Below, piece after piece: positions 36,574 through 44,872 of a DNA stretch of 64,000 bases. The translations under genes were made by a program, and so were the position numbers. Below the pieces are notes generated by a model that searched no databases, was not told where the DNA came from, and was given only the letters and a program-made list of their open reading frames with translations. Source of the stretch: JAFAXD01 sp963833605 (lineage in GTDB: Bacteria; Pseudomonadota; Alphaproteobacteria; Rhizobiales; Xanthobacteraceae); the NCBI GenBank assembly GCA_963833605.1, contig CAWHYZ010000012.1:207057-271056 (forward strand), written 5' to 3'. How positions within the stretch are numbered: position 1 is the stretch's first letter; each line of letters begins with the position of its first letter.

Positions 36574-37410
36574 CTATTCCGCAGCTGCGATCGCCGGTCG
36601 CGGTTCGACCGCGGTGCCGCCGGCGAGCCGCCGTACGATATCCGCGGTTGCCGCGTCGGCGGGGAAGAACAACTCCAATGCCAGCTCCGACAAGGTGACG
36701 TCGACGGGCGTGCCGAACACGGTGGTGGTGCTGAAGAACGACAGCAGGCCGGCCGAGGTGACGATCTTGAACGGGACGACGACTGCTTGATCATTGGCCG
36801 CGATCTGCACCGGCGCCTTGCCGGCTGGGACCGGATACGCGCTCACTTCGCGTAGGAGATCTGCCAACGCCTGGTCACCGGTGAGATCGATGCGCCGGCG
36901 AGTAGCGGTGAGGAGATGCGCGCGCCACTCCCGAATATTTGCGATCCGCGGCGCCAGCCCCTGCGGGTGCAGGCTCAGCCGAAGCACGTTGATCGGTGGC
37001 TGCAGCAACGCGGGAAGCACGCCGGCGTACAATTCGGGCAGCGCGGCGTTCGATGCGGCCACCAGCCAATGCCGGTCGATCGCGAATGCGGGATACGGCC
37101 TCTGCGCTTCGAGCACCAGATCGATGGCATTGCGCGCCGCCGCCAGCGCCGGATCGTCGAGCGAGCGCTGCGCAAAGATCGGCGCATAACCGGCCGCGAC
37201 CAGCAGCACGTTGCGCTCGCGCATGGGGACGGCGAGCTCCTCGGCGAGGTGCAGCACCATCTCGCGGCTGGGCTGCGAGCGGCCGGTCTCGATGAAGCTC
37301 AGATGGCGCGACGAAACCTCGGCTTCGACTGCAAGCTCGAGCTGGCTCATGCGCCGACGCTGGCGCCATTCGCGCAGCAGGGTGCCGACGGATTGGCCCG
37401 TTTTGTTCAT
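36574..37410 (-). CDS. XRE-family regulator with MmyB-like ligand-binding domain
   Basis: A helix-turn-helix protein of about 278 residues. The N-terminal Xre domain is MSQLELAVEAEVSSRHLSFIETGRSQPSREMV. The rest fits the MmyB-like ligand-binding (PAS-like) domain of MltR-type proteins: RNVLLVAAGYAPIF, FAIDRHWLVAASNAALPELY and REWRAHLLTATRR. Such proteins often control a neighbouring oxidoreductase gene, but none lies next to it here. The start is ATG 37410; the frame extends 12 codons upstream without support. Confidence 0.9.
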   Translation of the reverse strand: MNKTGQSVGTLLREWRQRRRMSQLELAVEAEVSSRHLSFIETGRSQPSREMVLHLAEELAVPMRERNVLLVAAGYAPIFAQRSLDDPALAAARNAIDLVLEAQRPYPAFAIDRHWLVAASNAALPELYAGVLPALLQPPINVLRLSLHPQGLAPRIANIREWRAHLLTATRRRIDLTGDQALADLLREVSAYPVPAGKAPVQIAANDQAVVVPFKIVTSAGLLSFFSTTTVFGTPVDVTLSELALELFFPADAATADIVRRLAGGTAVEPRPAIAAAE

Positions 37411-37618
37411 GCCGGGACGATAGCGCAGGCGCACACGCGGTTCCATTACGTTGCAGGTAATGCAGCGGCGAGCCCAAGAGGCCGGCGCAATGACCGTCGC
37501 GATGCTAGTTGAGAGTTACCGGCACCGTTCAGGGCGACGGCCTCGGCCCCTTGGGGGTTTGGTGGGGGGCCAAGGCCGCCTGTTCGCGCGTCTCGTTGGG
37601 CGTGCGATCGGCCGTCAT

Positions 37619-38194
37619 TCAAGCGGCGCGGCGCACCCGCTCGACATTCTCCGTGACCTTGCGTGATGCTTCATCGGTGGTTCGCAGCGATATCTCAGCA
37701 ATTCGGTGCGCGCCCTTGATCACGCCCTCGAGATGATCCCGCAACACATCGCTTTGGGCGGCGACCAAATCCTGTGGTGTTCGGCAGCGCATGAATTTGT
37801 CCATGTGATCGAGGGAGCGTTCGATGCGCTTGCGCATGAGTTCGAACAATTCGGTCGAGATAGCGCTGGCGCCGTGCGTAAGAGCGCTGCCCGACTGCAC
37901 GATGGCGGCCAGATTGCGCGAGGCTTGCTCTGTGCCTTCCAGCGCCTCGTCTCCGCTCATTCCAAATGCGCGGGTAAAGTGATCCGCCGACTGCGCCGCC
38001 AGCCGTGATGCCAGTTCGCTTCCTGATTTCCAGATTTGTTGGACGGTCTCGGCGTTGCCCGTCAACATTTCGGCGCTTGCGCGGGCAGCATGTTCGCTGG
38101 CCTCCGCCATATGCTGACTGACCCGGTTCGTTTCCTCAGCTATTTTGCGCGGCGTTCGTTCGGCCGTGACGGTTTCCTCGCGCGGATTAGCCAT
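37619..38194 (-). CDS. Phasin-family protein
   Basis: A 191-residue protein of the phasin type: a helical amphipathic domain (ETNRVSQHMAEASEHAARASAEML, QQIWKSGSELASRLAAQSADHF) ending in the basic motif TENVERVRRAA. Phasins coat polyhydroxyalkanoate granules; some family members have other helical-bundle roles. No PHA genes are linked here. ATG 38194 (MANPREETV). The intergenic region 37411-37618 upstream of the XRE gene holds nothing I recognise. Confidence 0.8.
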   Translation of the reverse strand: MANPREETVTAERTPRKIAEETNRVSQHMAEASEHAARASAEMLTGNAETVQQIWKSGSELASRLAAQSADHFTRAFGMSGDEALEGTEQASRNLAAIVQSGSALTHGASAISTELFELMRKRIERSLDHMDKFMRCRTPQDLVAAQSDVLRDHLEGVIKGAHRIAEISLRTTDEASRKVTENVERVRRAA

Positions 38195-38223
38195 GTTGGG
38201 CTCCTTAGGCCTTTTTGGGGGTA

Positions 38224-38511
38224 TCACACGGCCAACGTGCCTACTGTGTCAGGGTTCCGACATAACGGGATCATTTTTGTGCGGTACAATATCTCACTTT
38301 GGTGTTCACCTGCGTCGAACCGAAGCGCTCCAGCCCGGTTCACATGCAAGCGTCCATGCCCAAGATCGATCTGAGACCAACGCCCTCGCTTGCGGGCCAC
38401 CTCGATTAGCCGCTCAACTTCCGCTTCTGTCAGATATTCCCTTGGCCGATACGCTGCGTCGGGCAATCGGCGTGGTGTTCGGTTTGCTGTCGTTGGCGCT
38501 GCATCGCTCAT
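38224..38511 (-). pseudogene. Remnant of a tyrosine recombinase (integrase)
   Basis: The minus frame encodes YRPREYLTEAEVERLIEVARKRGR and then WSQIDLGHGRLHVNRAG. In intact rhizobial phage-type integrases about 35 residues (including the catalytic Arg region RHGLR) separate these two segments, and the C-terminal HxxR-Tyr domain follows. Both are missing, and the frame soon ends. This is a deleted and truncated gene, the only trace of a mobile element of that class in the window. Confidence 0.65.
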
Positions 38512-38956
38512 TGCCGGTATCTGTTGCGTTCGCGCTCTTCACGCTCAGTCAGTGTTCGTAATTGTGGAACTTTCCGAGCTGCACGGGACTGGTGAAGGAG
38601 CCCCTGGTCAATCTGACGCTAGAATGATTTCGTAGTTCTGTCCTGGCGTGCATGGCACACCATAGGCACATGATCGGCGGCCATTTGGTCGGAGGCGACC
38701 AAAAAAAACCGGCCAGTGAGTAAGCTGGCCGGGAATAGTGAGTAGCAAATATTGAGGGACGCGGCGTATTCAAAACATACCACTGTGTCTGGTCGATGAC
38801 GCGCTGCGGTACAATGCTGACTAGTAAGCGAAATTGAACGGCATGCAGGGCAGGGCCCGTACCCACGCCGTACCCGCAGGACCCAATCCCAAACTTAACG
38901 GTCCGATCTCGCAAGCGTTTCAGATAAGTCGCAACTACCCCCCAGGTAATGCGGAA
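38512..38956. other. Intergenic with a minus-strand terminator
   Basis: No credible gene between the integrase remnant and the polyprenyl synthase gene. The only clear structure is CCGGCCA-GTGAGTAAGC-TGGCCGG (38711-38733) preceded by a run of A on the plus strand (38700-38708). Read on the minus strand that is a GC hairpin followed by a U tract. Other frames here have no family-like features. Confidence 0.5.
38700..38733 (-). terminator. Rho-independent terminator (minus strand)
   Basis: A 7-bp GC-rich stem (CCGGCCA/TGGCCGG, 10-base loop) with eight A residues on the plus strand, giving a hairpin followed by U residues on the minus transcript. It most likely ends transcripts coming from the polyprenyl diphosphate synthase gene about 220 bp upstream on that strand. 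Confidence 0.75.
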
Positions 38957-39967
38957 TCAGTGCGTGCGTGAAATGCAGAACGCGACCGCGTCTTCCAGCG
39001 CCTCCTTCATGATGGAGGCGGGAAACAGCGCGAGTGCATCGGTCGCGATCGCACCATAGTGACGGGCGCGCGACACCGTATCCTCAAGCGCGCGATGTTT
39101 CATCATCAGCCCGATCGCGTGGTCGAGATCGGCGTCGGTGGCCTCGCTCTGCTCCAGGGTGCGGCGCCAAAACTTGCGCTCCTCGTCCGAGCCGCGCCGG
39201 AACGCCAGCACCACCGGTAAGGTGATCTTGCCCTCGCGAAAATCGTCGCCGACGTTCTTGCCGAGTTTCTGTGCCTTGCCGCCATAGTCGAGTGCATCGT
39301 CGACCAACTGGAATGCGATACCGAAATTCATCCCGAACGAGCGGCACGCGGCCTGCTCGGCCTTGGGCCGGCCGGCCACGACGGGGCCAACTTCGCAGGC
39401 AGCCGCGAAAAGTTCGGCGGTCTTCGAGCGGATGACCGTGAGATATTCGTCCTCGGTCGTAGCGGTGTTCTTGGCGGCAGAGAGCTGCATTACTTCGCCC
39501 TCGGCGATGACGACGGCGGCGGCGGACAGAATTTCAAGCGCGCGCAGCGACCCGACCTCCACCATCATCTTGAAAGCCTGGCCGAGCAGAAAGTCGCCGA
39601 CCAGCACGCTCGCCTCGTTGCCCCACAGCATGCGGGCCGCGAGCTTGCCGCGCCGCATATCGCTCTCATCGACCACGTCGTCATGCAGGAGCGTAGCAGT
39701 GTGCATGAACTCGACCGCAGCCGCGAGCTTGACATGCCCGTCCCCGGTGTATCCGGCGAGCTGCGCCATGGCGACCGTGAGCATGGGCCGCAGCCGCTTT
39801 CCGCCCAACTCGATGAGGTGGTTGGCGATCTCGGGTATCATCGCCACGTCGGAGCCGGTGCGCGACAGGATGACCGCGTTGACGCGCTCCATATCGTGCG
39901 CAACCAGCTTCACCAGCCGGTCGATGGATCGCCGGTCATGCGGCTCGAACGGGACGACAACAGCCAA
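38957..39967 (-). CDS. Polyprenyl (octaprenyl/decaprenyl-type) diphosphate synthase
   Basis: Makes the isoprenoid side chain of ubiquinone. The trans-prenyltransferase motifs are complete: GGKRLRPML, first Asp-rich motif LLHDDVVDESDMRRG, KTAELF, and second Asp-rich region FQLVDDALDYGG. The protein is 336 residues from TTG 39967, preceded by GGAGAG at six bases (no ATG or GTG fits). Upstream frames on this strand lie antisense to the next genes. Product length cannot be read from sequence alone; alphaproteobacteria commonly use decaprenyl or octaprenyl. A terminator at 38700-38733 is downstream. Confidence 0.94.
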   Translation of the reverse strand: MAVVVPFEPHDRRSIDRLVKLVAHDMERVNAVILSRTGSDVAMIPEIANHLIELGGKRLRPMLTVAMAQLAGYTGDGHVKLAAAVEFMHTATLLHDDVVDESDMRRGKLAARMLWGNEASVLVGDFLLGQAFKMMVEVGSLRALEILSAAAVVIAEGEVMQLSAAKNTATTEDEYLTVIRSKTAELFAAACEVGPVVAGRPKAEQAACRSFGMNFGIAFQLVDDALDYGGKAQKLGKNVGDDFREGKITLPVVLAFRRGSDEERKFWRRTLEQSEATDADLDHAIGLMMKHRALEDTVSRARHYGAIATDALALFPASIMKEALEDAVAFCISRTH

Positions 39968-40087
39968 GCAGTCTCTCCAACAAGGCAGGACGTACGAGCA
40001 TAGAAACGGTATGCTGTGCCGGCAAGAGCACGCACATTTCGGCCACGCAAATGTCATCGATTGTGACCGAAAGCCGGAGGCTCCGCA

Positions 40088-40420
40088 ATGAGCTCTATGA
40101 ACCTGGGCGCGGCCGGCCTGATCCTCGTGGCCGGGCTGGTGTTGTGGTTCATGATGCGGCCACGGCGCGAGGCCGATGTCGGGACCCGGCTGTGCGAGAT
40201 CGTGCGCACCAACAATGCCGTGCTCATTTCGACTATCGACAGCATTCTGACCCAGGCGCAGATTCCGCACGTCGTCCTCGACCAGAACATGAGCGTGCTC
40301 GAAGGCTCGCTCGGGGTGCTGCCACGGCGGGTTTTGGTGCATCGGCAAAGCGTTGCGGCTGCCCGCGGGCTTCTGTCCGATGCGGGTCTTGGCCACGAGC
40401 TGCGCCCGGATGCTGACTGA
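40088..40420 (+). CDS. DUF2007-family protein with N-terminal membrane segment
   Basis: A 110-residue protein. Residues 7-22 are a membrane helix (AAGLILVAGLVLWFMM), and the rest is the DUF2007 (putative signal-transducing) domain: EIVRTNNAVLISTIDSILTQAQIPHVVLDQ and MSVLEGSLGVLPRRVLV. Many relatives lack the membrane segment. It is divergent from the polyprenyl synthase gene. Its stop overlaps the methyltransferase start, so the two are coupled. Confidence 0.85.
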   Translation: MSSMNLGAAGLILVAGLVLWFMMRPRREADVGTRLCEIVRTNNAVLISTIDSILTQAQIPHVVLDQNMSVLEGSLGVLPRRVLVHRQSVAAARGLLSDAGLGHELRPDAD

Positions 40421-41168
40421 CGCGGATCTAAGCGACGACGCGGCGCTCGGCGGCCGGTTACGGCTGCTCCAGCCGCGCCGCGGACACCGGTTCGGGCATG
40501 ACGCCATCCTGCTCGCCGCTGCGGTGACGGCCCGAACCGGCGAGCAGGTCATCGAATTTGGTGCCGGTGTCGGCGCGGCAGGTCTCGCGCTGGCTGTCCG
40601 AGTCGCAGGTCTCACCCTTACGCTGGTCGAGATCGACCAGGCGCTCACCGAGCTTGCGGGCGAGAATGCGCGGCGCAATGGCTTGGCAGACCGCGTAACG
40701 GTGCATTGCCTCGATGTCACGGCCGCGCAGGCGGTGTTGGCCGCCGACGGGCTCAAGCCCGCATCGTTCGATCACGTCCTGATCAATCCGCCGTTCAACA
40801 ATCCGGCGCGGCACGCGGCCTCGCCCGACCCCGGACGGCGTGCCGCTCACATGGGGCGGTCACTCGCCCCTTGGCTTGCGACCGCCGCGCGCCTGTTGCG
40901 GCATCAGGGTACGCTGACGCTGATTTTTCGAGCCGACGGCCTTCTGGAGGTGCTGACCGCGTTGCCGCCGAGCTTTGGGGCGATCGCAATCCTGCCGATC
41001 TATCCGCAGCCGAATGCACCCGCCATTCGAGTTGTCGTCAGTGCCGTCAACAGCGGGCAGGGGCCGCTCGTTCTACGACCGGGGCTCGTCCTCAATGACA
41101 TGGGCCGGCCCACCGCCGCTGCCGAGGCGATCCTTCGCGATGGCATGGCGCTGTCGGTGCGGGACTGA
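40410..41168 (+). CDS. tRNA(Val) adenine-N6 methyltransferase-like protein
   Basis: A class I SAM methyltransferase of 252 residues resembling TrmN6 (YfiC), which methylates A37 of tRNA1(Val). The SAM loop EFGAGVGAAGLALAVR, LVEIDQALTELAGENARRNGL and the catalytic INPPFNNP (NPPF/Y motif) are clear. The start is ATG 40410 overlapping DUF2007 by 11 bp; the pairing DUF2007-methyltransferase is common in rhizobia. The RNA target here is inferred by family. Confidence 0.88.
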   Translation: MLTDADLSDDAALGGRLRLLQPRRGHRFGHDAILLAAAVTARTGEQVIEFGAGVGAAGLALAVRVAGLTLTLVEIDQALTELAGENARRNGLADRVTVHCLDVTAAQAVLAADGLKPASFDHVLINPPFNNPARHAASPDPGRRAAHMGRSLAPWLATAARLLRHQGTLTLIFRADGLLEVLTALPPSFGAIAILPIYPQPNAPAIRVVVSAVNSGQGPLVLRPGLVLNDMGRPTAAAEAILRDGMALSVRD

Positions 41169-41245
41169 AAAGCAGAAGCAAGCGATGCCCGCGCAAGCGG
41201 CAGGCGCCCAAACTATGCGCAATCCGGTGGAGTGCGCTATTGAGG

Positions 41246-41344
41246 TCAAGTGGTCTTTGAGGAAGGGGCCGTTGCCCGCCGGGCGCGCGCAAATGCCGCA
41301 ATGACGCCGATCAAAACGGTCAAGATGAAAAGTTTCATCTCCAT
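41246..41344 (-). CDS. Possible small membrane protein
   Basis: A 32-codon frame (MEMKLFILTVLIGVIAAFA then an Arg-rich tail) in the 297-bp gap between the methyltransferase and peptidase genes. It starts at ATG 41344 (or 41338). The hydrophobic segment followed by positive charges looks like a real small membrane protein, but there is nothing to compare it with here and no clear ribosome binding site. Nothing else was found in 41169-41465. Confidence 0.3.
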   Translation of the reverse strand: MEMKLFILTVLIGVIAAFARARRATAPSSKTT

Positions 41345-41465
41345 GTCGGTTGTGGTCCTCTCGAGCAGATCGCGTTAAACAACACGAATGAGGCAAAAAG
41401 CGTTCCAATGAGCAAACAACGAATCAGTAAACAACTGGTAACGTGAGAGTGATCCGAGCGACCTT

Positions 41466-42401
41466 ATGACCGATAACACGACTTCGCCGGCGACCGCCCA
41501 ACCGGCTGGTCCCCAAGACCAGCTGTCCACCCGCCTGTGGCAACTGCTGCGTACAATCACGCCTCGTCGCTGGCGGCGCGGGCTTGCGGTGGTCCCAGTG
41601 GTGCGTCTAACCGGTGTGATCGGCTTTTCGACGCCGCTGCGACCTGGCCTGACGCTCTCCGGCGTCGCCCGTACCCTCGACAAAGCCTTCAAGCAGAGAG
41701 GCGTGAAGGCCGTTGCGCTGATGATCAACTCGCCCGGCGGCTCCGCGGCCCAGTCCCACCTGATCTACTTGCGCATTCGCCAGCTTGCGGCGGAGAAGCG
41801 GGTGCCGGTGATCGCCTTTGTCGAGGACGTGGCGGCCTCGGGCGGCTACATGATTGCGTGTGCGGCCGAGGAAATCGTCGCCGATGCCACCTCGATCGTC
41901 GGCTCGATCGGCGTCGTCGGCGCCTCCTTTGGATTTGATGAGGCGATCAAACGGCTGGGGATTGAACGCCGCGTCTATACGGCAGGTGAGCACAAGCTGA
42001 TGCTCGACCCGTTCCAGCCGGAAAAGCCCGCGGATGTCGAGCACTTGCGGGCGATCCAAAAGGAAATTCACGAATGCTTCATAGGTTTGGTCAAAACTAG
42101 CCGGGGCGGTCAACTCACCGGTCCACAGGAGAAGCTGTTTTCCGGCGAGTACTGGACGGGTCACACCGCGCTCGAGCTTGGCCTCGTGGACCGCCTCGGT
42201 GAGTTGCGTAGCGTGCTGCGTGAGCGTTTTGGCGAAGATGTACTGATGCCGCTGATTGCGGCGAGCCGCGGCTGGCTCAGTCGTTTCGCCGCGGCTGGCG
42301 AACTTGCAGCCGGGCCCGGCGAAGCGCCGCGGCTGGGCCTTGCTGAGGACATTGTCTCGACCATCGAGGCACGCGCCCTGTGGGCGCGTTTCGGGCTGTG
42401 A
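41466..42401 (+). CDS. S49-family peptidase (SppA/SohB-like)
   Basis: A membrane-associated serine protease of the signal-peptide-peptidase class, 311 residues. VPVVRLTGVIGF starts the domain; ALMINSPGGSAAQSHLIY and EDVAASGGYMIACAAEEI hold the catalytic Ser; SIVGSIGVVGASFGFDEAIK and YTAGEHKLMLDPF hold the conserved Lys region. There is no signal peptide; a single domain of the short type. The small membrane gene 42431-42625 follows, a pairing often seen in Bradyrhizobium-like genomes. Confidence 0.92.
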   Translation: MTDNTTSPATAQPAGPQDQLSTRLWQLLRTITPRRWRRGLAVVPVVRLTGVIGFSTPLRPGLTLSGVARTLDKAFKQRGVKAVALMINSPGGSAAQSHLIYLRIRQLAAEKRVPVIAFVEDVAASGGYMIACAAEEIVADATSIVGSIGVVGASFGFDEAIKRLGIERRVYTAGEHKLMLDPFQPEKPADVEHLRAIQKEIHECFIGLVKTSRGGQLTGPQEKLFSGEYWTGHTALELGLVDRLGELRSVLRERFGEDVLMPLIAASRGWLSRFAAAGELAAGPGEAPRLGLAEDIVSTIEARALWARFGL

Positions 42402-42430
42402 GATTTTTTGAAGTGCCAGGGAGTAGGGAC

Positions 42431-42625
42431 ATGATCCCTCCCGTAGTCGGATGGACCGCCGTCGCCATCGCCGCCGTCGCGGTGACCCGTTTGCTGCTCA
42501 AGGAATGGCGGCGGGTGAACGATATGCTGTCCGCCCAGCAAGTCGGGGCGGGCAACGAGATCAGGCGTGAAGCTTTTCCGACGCTCCGGCGTGATCCGCG
42601 CACCGGCGTCTATCGCCCGGAGTGA
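42431..42625 (+). CDS. Small membrane-anchored hypothetical protein
   Basis: A 64-residue protein with one membrane helix (VVGWTAVAIAAVAVTRLLL) and a polar C-terminus (NEIRREAFPTLRRDPRTGVYRPE). Start ATG 42431; an in-frame GTG at 42380 overlaps the peptidase gene. Similar short genes follow SppA-like genes in rhizobia. Function unknown. The downstream Bug gene converges 10 bp away. Confidence 0.7.
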   Translation: MIPPVVGWTAVAIAAVAVTRLLLKEWRRVNDMLSAQQVGAGNEIRREAFPTLRRDPRTGVYRPE

Positions 42626-42634
42626 TGCGCGCCG

Positions 42635-43606
42635 TCAGGAATCCTTGATCCCTTTTTCGCGCACGATACGTCCCCAGCGCGCGAGTTCGTCCCGAAGCTG
42701 CGCGCCGAACTGCTCTGGTGTTGTTGGTGCCGGAATGGCACCCGATCGCACGAGCTTGTCTTTGACGGTGGGATCGGCGAGCGCCTTGGTGACAGCTGCG
42801 TTGAGCTTCATGACGATCGCAGGCGGGGTGCGCGCCGGCGCCAGCAGGCCATACCAGTTGTCGGACTGGGTATCCGGGTAACCGAGCTCAGCCAGCGTCG
42901 CGACCTGCGGCAGCATCGGATTGCGTTGATCGGAGGCCGCCGCCAGCGGCTTGATCTTGCCAGCCTCGATCTGCGGCAGGAGCACCGGCACGTCGCCAAA
43001 GAAGGCCTGCACCTGGCCGCCCAGCAGATCGGTCAGCGCCGGGGCCGCACCCCGATAGGGAACGTGCAGGAACTTCACGCCGGCTGCGGACTGCAGCAGC
43101 TCCAATGCGAGGTGCGGCGTTGTTCCCAATCCGGTCGAGGCAAACGGGATGGTTCCCGGTTGTTCCTTGGCGCGCGCGACGAGATCCTTGGCCGAACCGA
43201 TCGGACTGTCGGAACGCACCACCAGCACGGTGGTGTTGCGCACGACCTGGGTGATCGGTGCAAAATCCTTGACCGGGTCGTAGGGCATATCGGCGCGCAT
43301 ATTGGGTGTGATCGCGACCGCGCCGACCGTGGTGAGAAAGAGCGTGTATCCGTCGGGTTCGGACTTGGCGACGTAGTCGGCACCGAGCGTGCCGGATGCG
43401 CCGGCCTTATTCTCAATGATCACACTCTGGCCGAGCTCTTCCTTGAGCTTATCGGCGAGCAGGCGCCCAACGAAATCGGTCGGCCCGCCTGCCGGAAACG
43501 CAATCACCAGCTTGATCGGGCGCGACGGAAAGTCCTGCGCGCCGGCGGCAGCCAAGGTCATGGCACCGGCGGCTATTGCGAAGGCGCAGCATCTGAGAAA
43601 ACTCAC
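42635..43606 (-). CDS. Bug-family (TctC-like) solute-binding protein 1
   Basis: A periplasmic binding protein of the tripartite tricarboxylate transporter type, 323 residues, GTG 43606, with a signal peptide ending ASAAGAQ-like at residue 23. Signature segments are FPSRPIKLVIAFPAGGPTDFVGRLLAD, GQSVIIENKAGASGTLGADYVAK and PYRGAAPALTDLLGGQVQAFF. Bug proteins bind carboxylates or aromatic acids; no tctAB genes are near. It pairs with a second Bug gene 22 bp upstream. Confidence 0.93.
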   Translation of the reverse strand: MSFLRCCAFAIAAGAMTLAAAGAQDFPSRPIKLVIAFPAGGPTDFVGRLLADKLKEELGQSVIIENKAGASGTLGADYVAKSEPDGYTLFLTTVGAVAITPNMRADMPYDPVKDFAPITQVVRNTTVLVVRSDSPIGSAKDLVARAKEQPGTIPFASTGLGTTPHLALELLQSAAGVKFLHVPYRGAAPALTDLLGGQVQAFFGDVPVLLPQIEAGKIKPLAAASDQRNPMLPQVATLAELGYPDTQSDNWYGLLAPARTPPAIVMKLNAAVTKALADPTVKDKLVRSGAIPAPTTPEQFGAQLRDELARWGRIVREKGIKDS

Positions 43607-43628
43607 CTCGTCCCTCCCTGCATGTGGT

Positions 43629-44603
43629 TCACGTCTCGGGCTTGATTCCCTTGTCGCGGATCACCTTGCCCCAGCGCGCGGTTTCGCTCGCGATCAGGCG
43701 GGCAAACTCCTCGGGCGAACTCGGCGACACCGTGACGCCGTTGTCGACCAGACGGCGCCTGACGTCGTGGTCGGTGACCGCGGCCACGAATATCCGGTTG
43801 AGTCGAACGATCGTGGCATGCGGCGTCTTCGCCGGTGCGAGTACGCCCTGCCAATTCTCGGCGACCGTGTCGGGTAGGCCGAGTTCAGCCATGGTCGGCA
43901 CCGCCGGCAAAGCATCCGAACGCGCCGCCGACATGATACCGAGCGCAAAGAGTTTGCCGGCGCTGATCTGACCGAGCAGCACCGGCGCATCGGCAAAAAT
44001 TCCGTCGACCTGGCCGCCGAGGAGATCGGTCATGGCCTGAGCAGCGCCGCGGTAGGGGATAAGCTGAAATTTGACGCTCGCGGCGGACTGAAAAAGCTCG
44101 AGCGCCAGATGCGAGTTGGCGCCGATCCCAGTGACTGCCATGCTGATCGCGCCGGGCCGCTCCTTCGCCCGCGCGATCAGCTCTCCGACCGACCGAACCC
44201 CCAGCGAGGAACTGACCGCCAACACCGTGGTGTTGCGCACGAGCATCGCAATTGGCGCGAAATCCCGCACCGGATCGTAGGGAAGATCCGTGCGCAGACT
44301 GGGATTGACCGCCAGCGCGCCCATCGTGCTGAAGAACAAACTCGAACCGTCGGGCACCGCTTTGGCGACGATTTCAGCCGCGATGGCTCCATTCGCCCCC
44401 GGCTTGTTCTCGACAATGATGCTTTGGCCAGTCGCGGCGCTTGCGCGCTCGGCCAGCAGGCGAGCAACGAAATCGGTCGTGCCGCCGGGCGCGAATGCCA
44501 CGATCATCCGTATGGGACGCGACGCGAGATCGTTCGCGCTTCCTCCCGTGGGGAGCGATGCGATCAGGGCAGCGGTGGCAAGGCGGCGCAAGAATGGCGT
44601 CAT
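43629..44603 (-). CDS. Bug-family (TctC-like) solute-binding protein 2
   Basis: A second Bug protein of 324 residues, ATG 44603, signal peptide to about residue 24. It resembles the first (RPIRMIVAFAPGGTTDFVARLLAE, GQSIIVENKPGANGAIAAEIVAK, PYRGAAQAMTDLLGGQVDGIF) but differs enough to be an old duplication. The two probably form one operon (upstream 43629-44603, then 42635-43606). Neither has linked membrane subunits, as is typical for orphan Bug genes. Confidence 0.93.
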   Translation of the reverse strand: MTPFLRRLATAALIASLPTGGSANDLASRPIRMIVAFAPGGTTDFVARLLAERASAATGQSIIVENKPGANGAIAAEIVAKAVPDGSSLFFSTMGALAVNPSLRTDLPYDPVRDFAPIAMLVRNTTVLAVSSSLGVRSVGELIARAKERPGAISMAVTGIGANSHLALELFQSAASVKFQLIPYRGAAQAMTDLLGGQVDGIFADAPVLLGQISAGKLFALGIMSAARSDALPAVPTMAELGLPDTVAENWQGVLAPAKTPHATIVRLNRIFVAAVTDHDVRRRLVDNGVTVSPSSPEEFARLIASETARWGKVIRDKGIKPET

Positions 44604-44672
44604 CGCTGCCACGTTGGCGCGTCTGCTTGACCCCCGCAAGGGCCGCCGATAAGCGTTTTCCGCCAAACATGC

Positions 44673-44749
44673 CTGGTGCGGTGGATTTGAAGTTCCTATC
44701 ACGTTGCCGCCAACGCGCGTAGGAACTTCAAATCCAAAAACCGCACCAG
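44673..44749. repeat. Long hairpin with TTGAAGTTCCTA arm (family member 1)
   Basis: Left arm at 44673-44698 and right arm at 44720-44749 are inverted copies: outer part CTGGTGCGGT/ACCGCACCAG and inner part GGATTTGAAGTTCCTA/TAGGAACTTCAAATCC, separated in the right arm by four extra A. The loop is about 21 bases. The inner arm recurs at 57546-57598. It lies between the second Bug gene and glyQ. Confidence 0.85.
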
Positions 44750-44762
44750 AATCATAGATTTG

Positions 44763-44837
44763 CTAGTGCCCTTTTGATTCCGAAGTTCGTAACATGCGTG
44801 CCACAAGGTGTGACGAACTTCGGAATTGGGGCACTAG
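44763..44837. repeat. Long hairpin with CCGAAGTTCGT arm (family member 2)
   Basis: Directly after member 1, outer arms CTAGTGCCC/GGGCACTAG and inner arms ATTCCGAAGTTCGT/ACGAACTTCGGAAT face each other (44763-44790 and 44813-44837). The layout, outer GC arm plus inner GAAGTTC arm, is the same as member 1 but with changed sequence. It is 36 bp upstream of the glyQ start. Confidence 0.8.
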
Positions 44838-44872
44838 CGGGCTCGATCGACCCCGACCAACCGGCTGGTGCA

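Noticed and set aside
38549..38914. 121-codon minus frame in the gap beside the polyprenyl synthase gene
   Set aside because: It crosses the terminator hairpin, has no family features and lacks a clear ribosome binding site.
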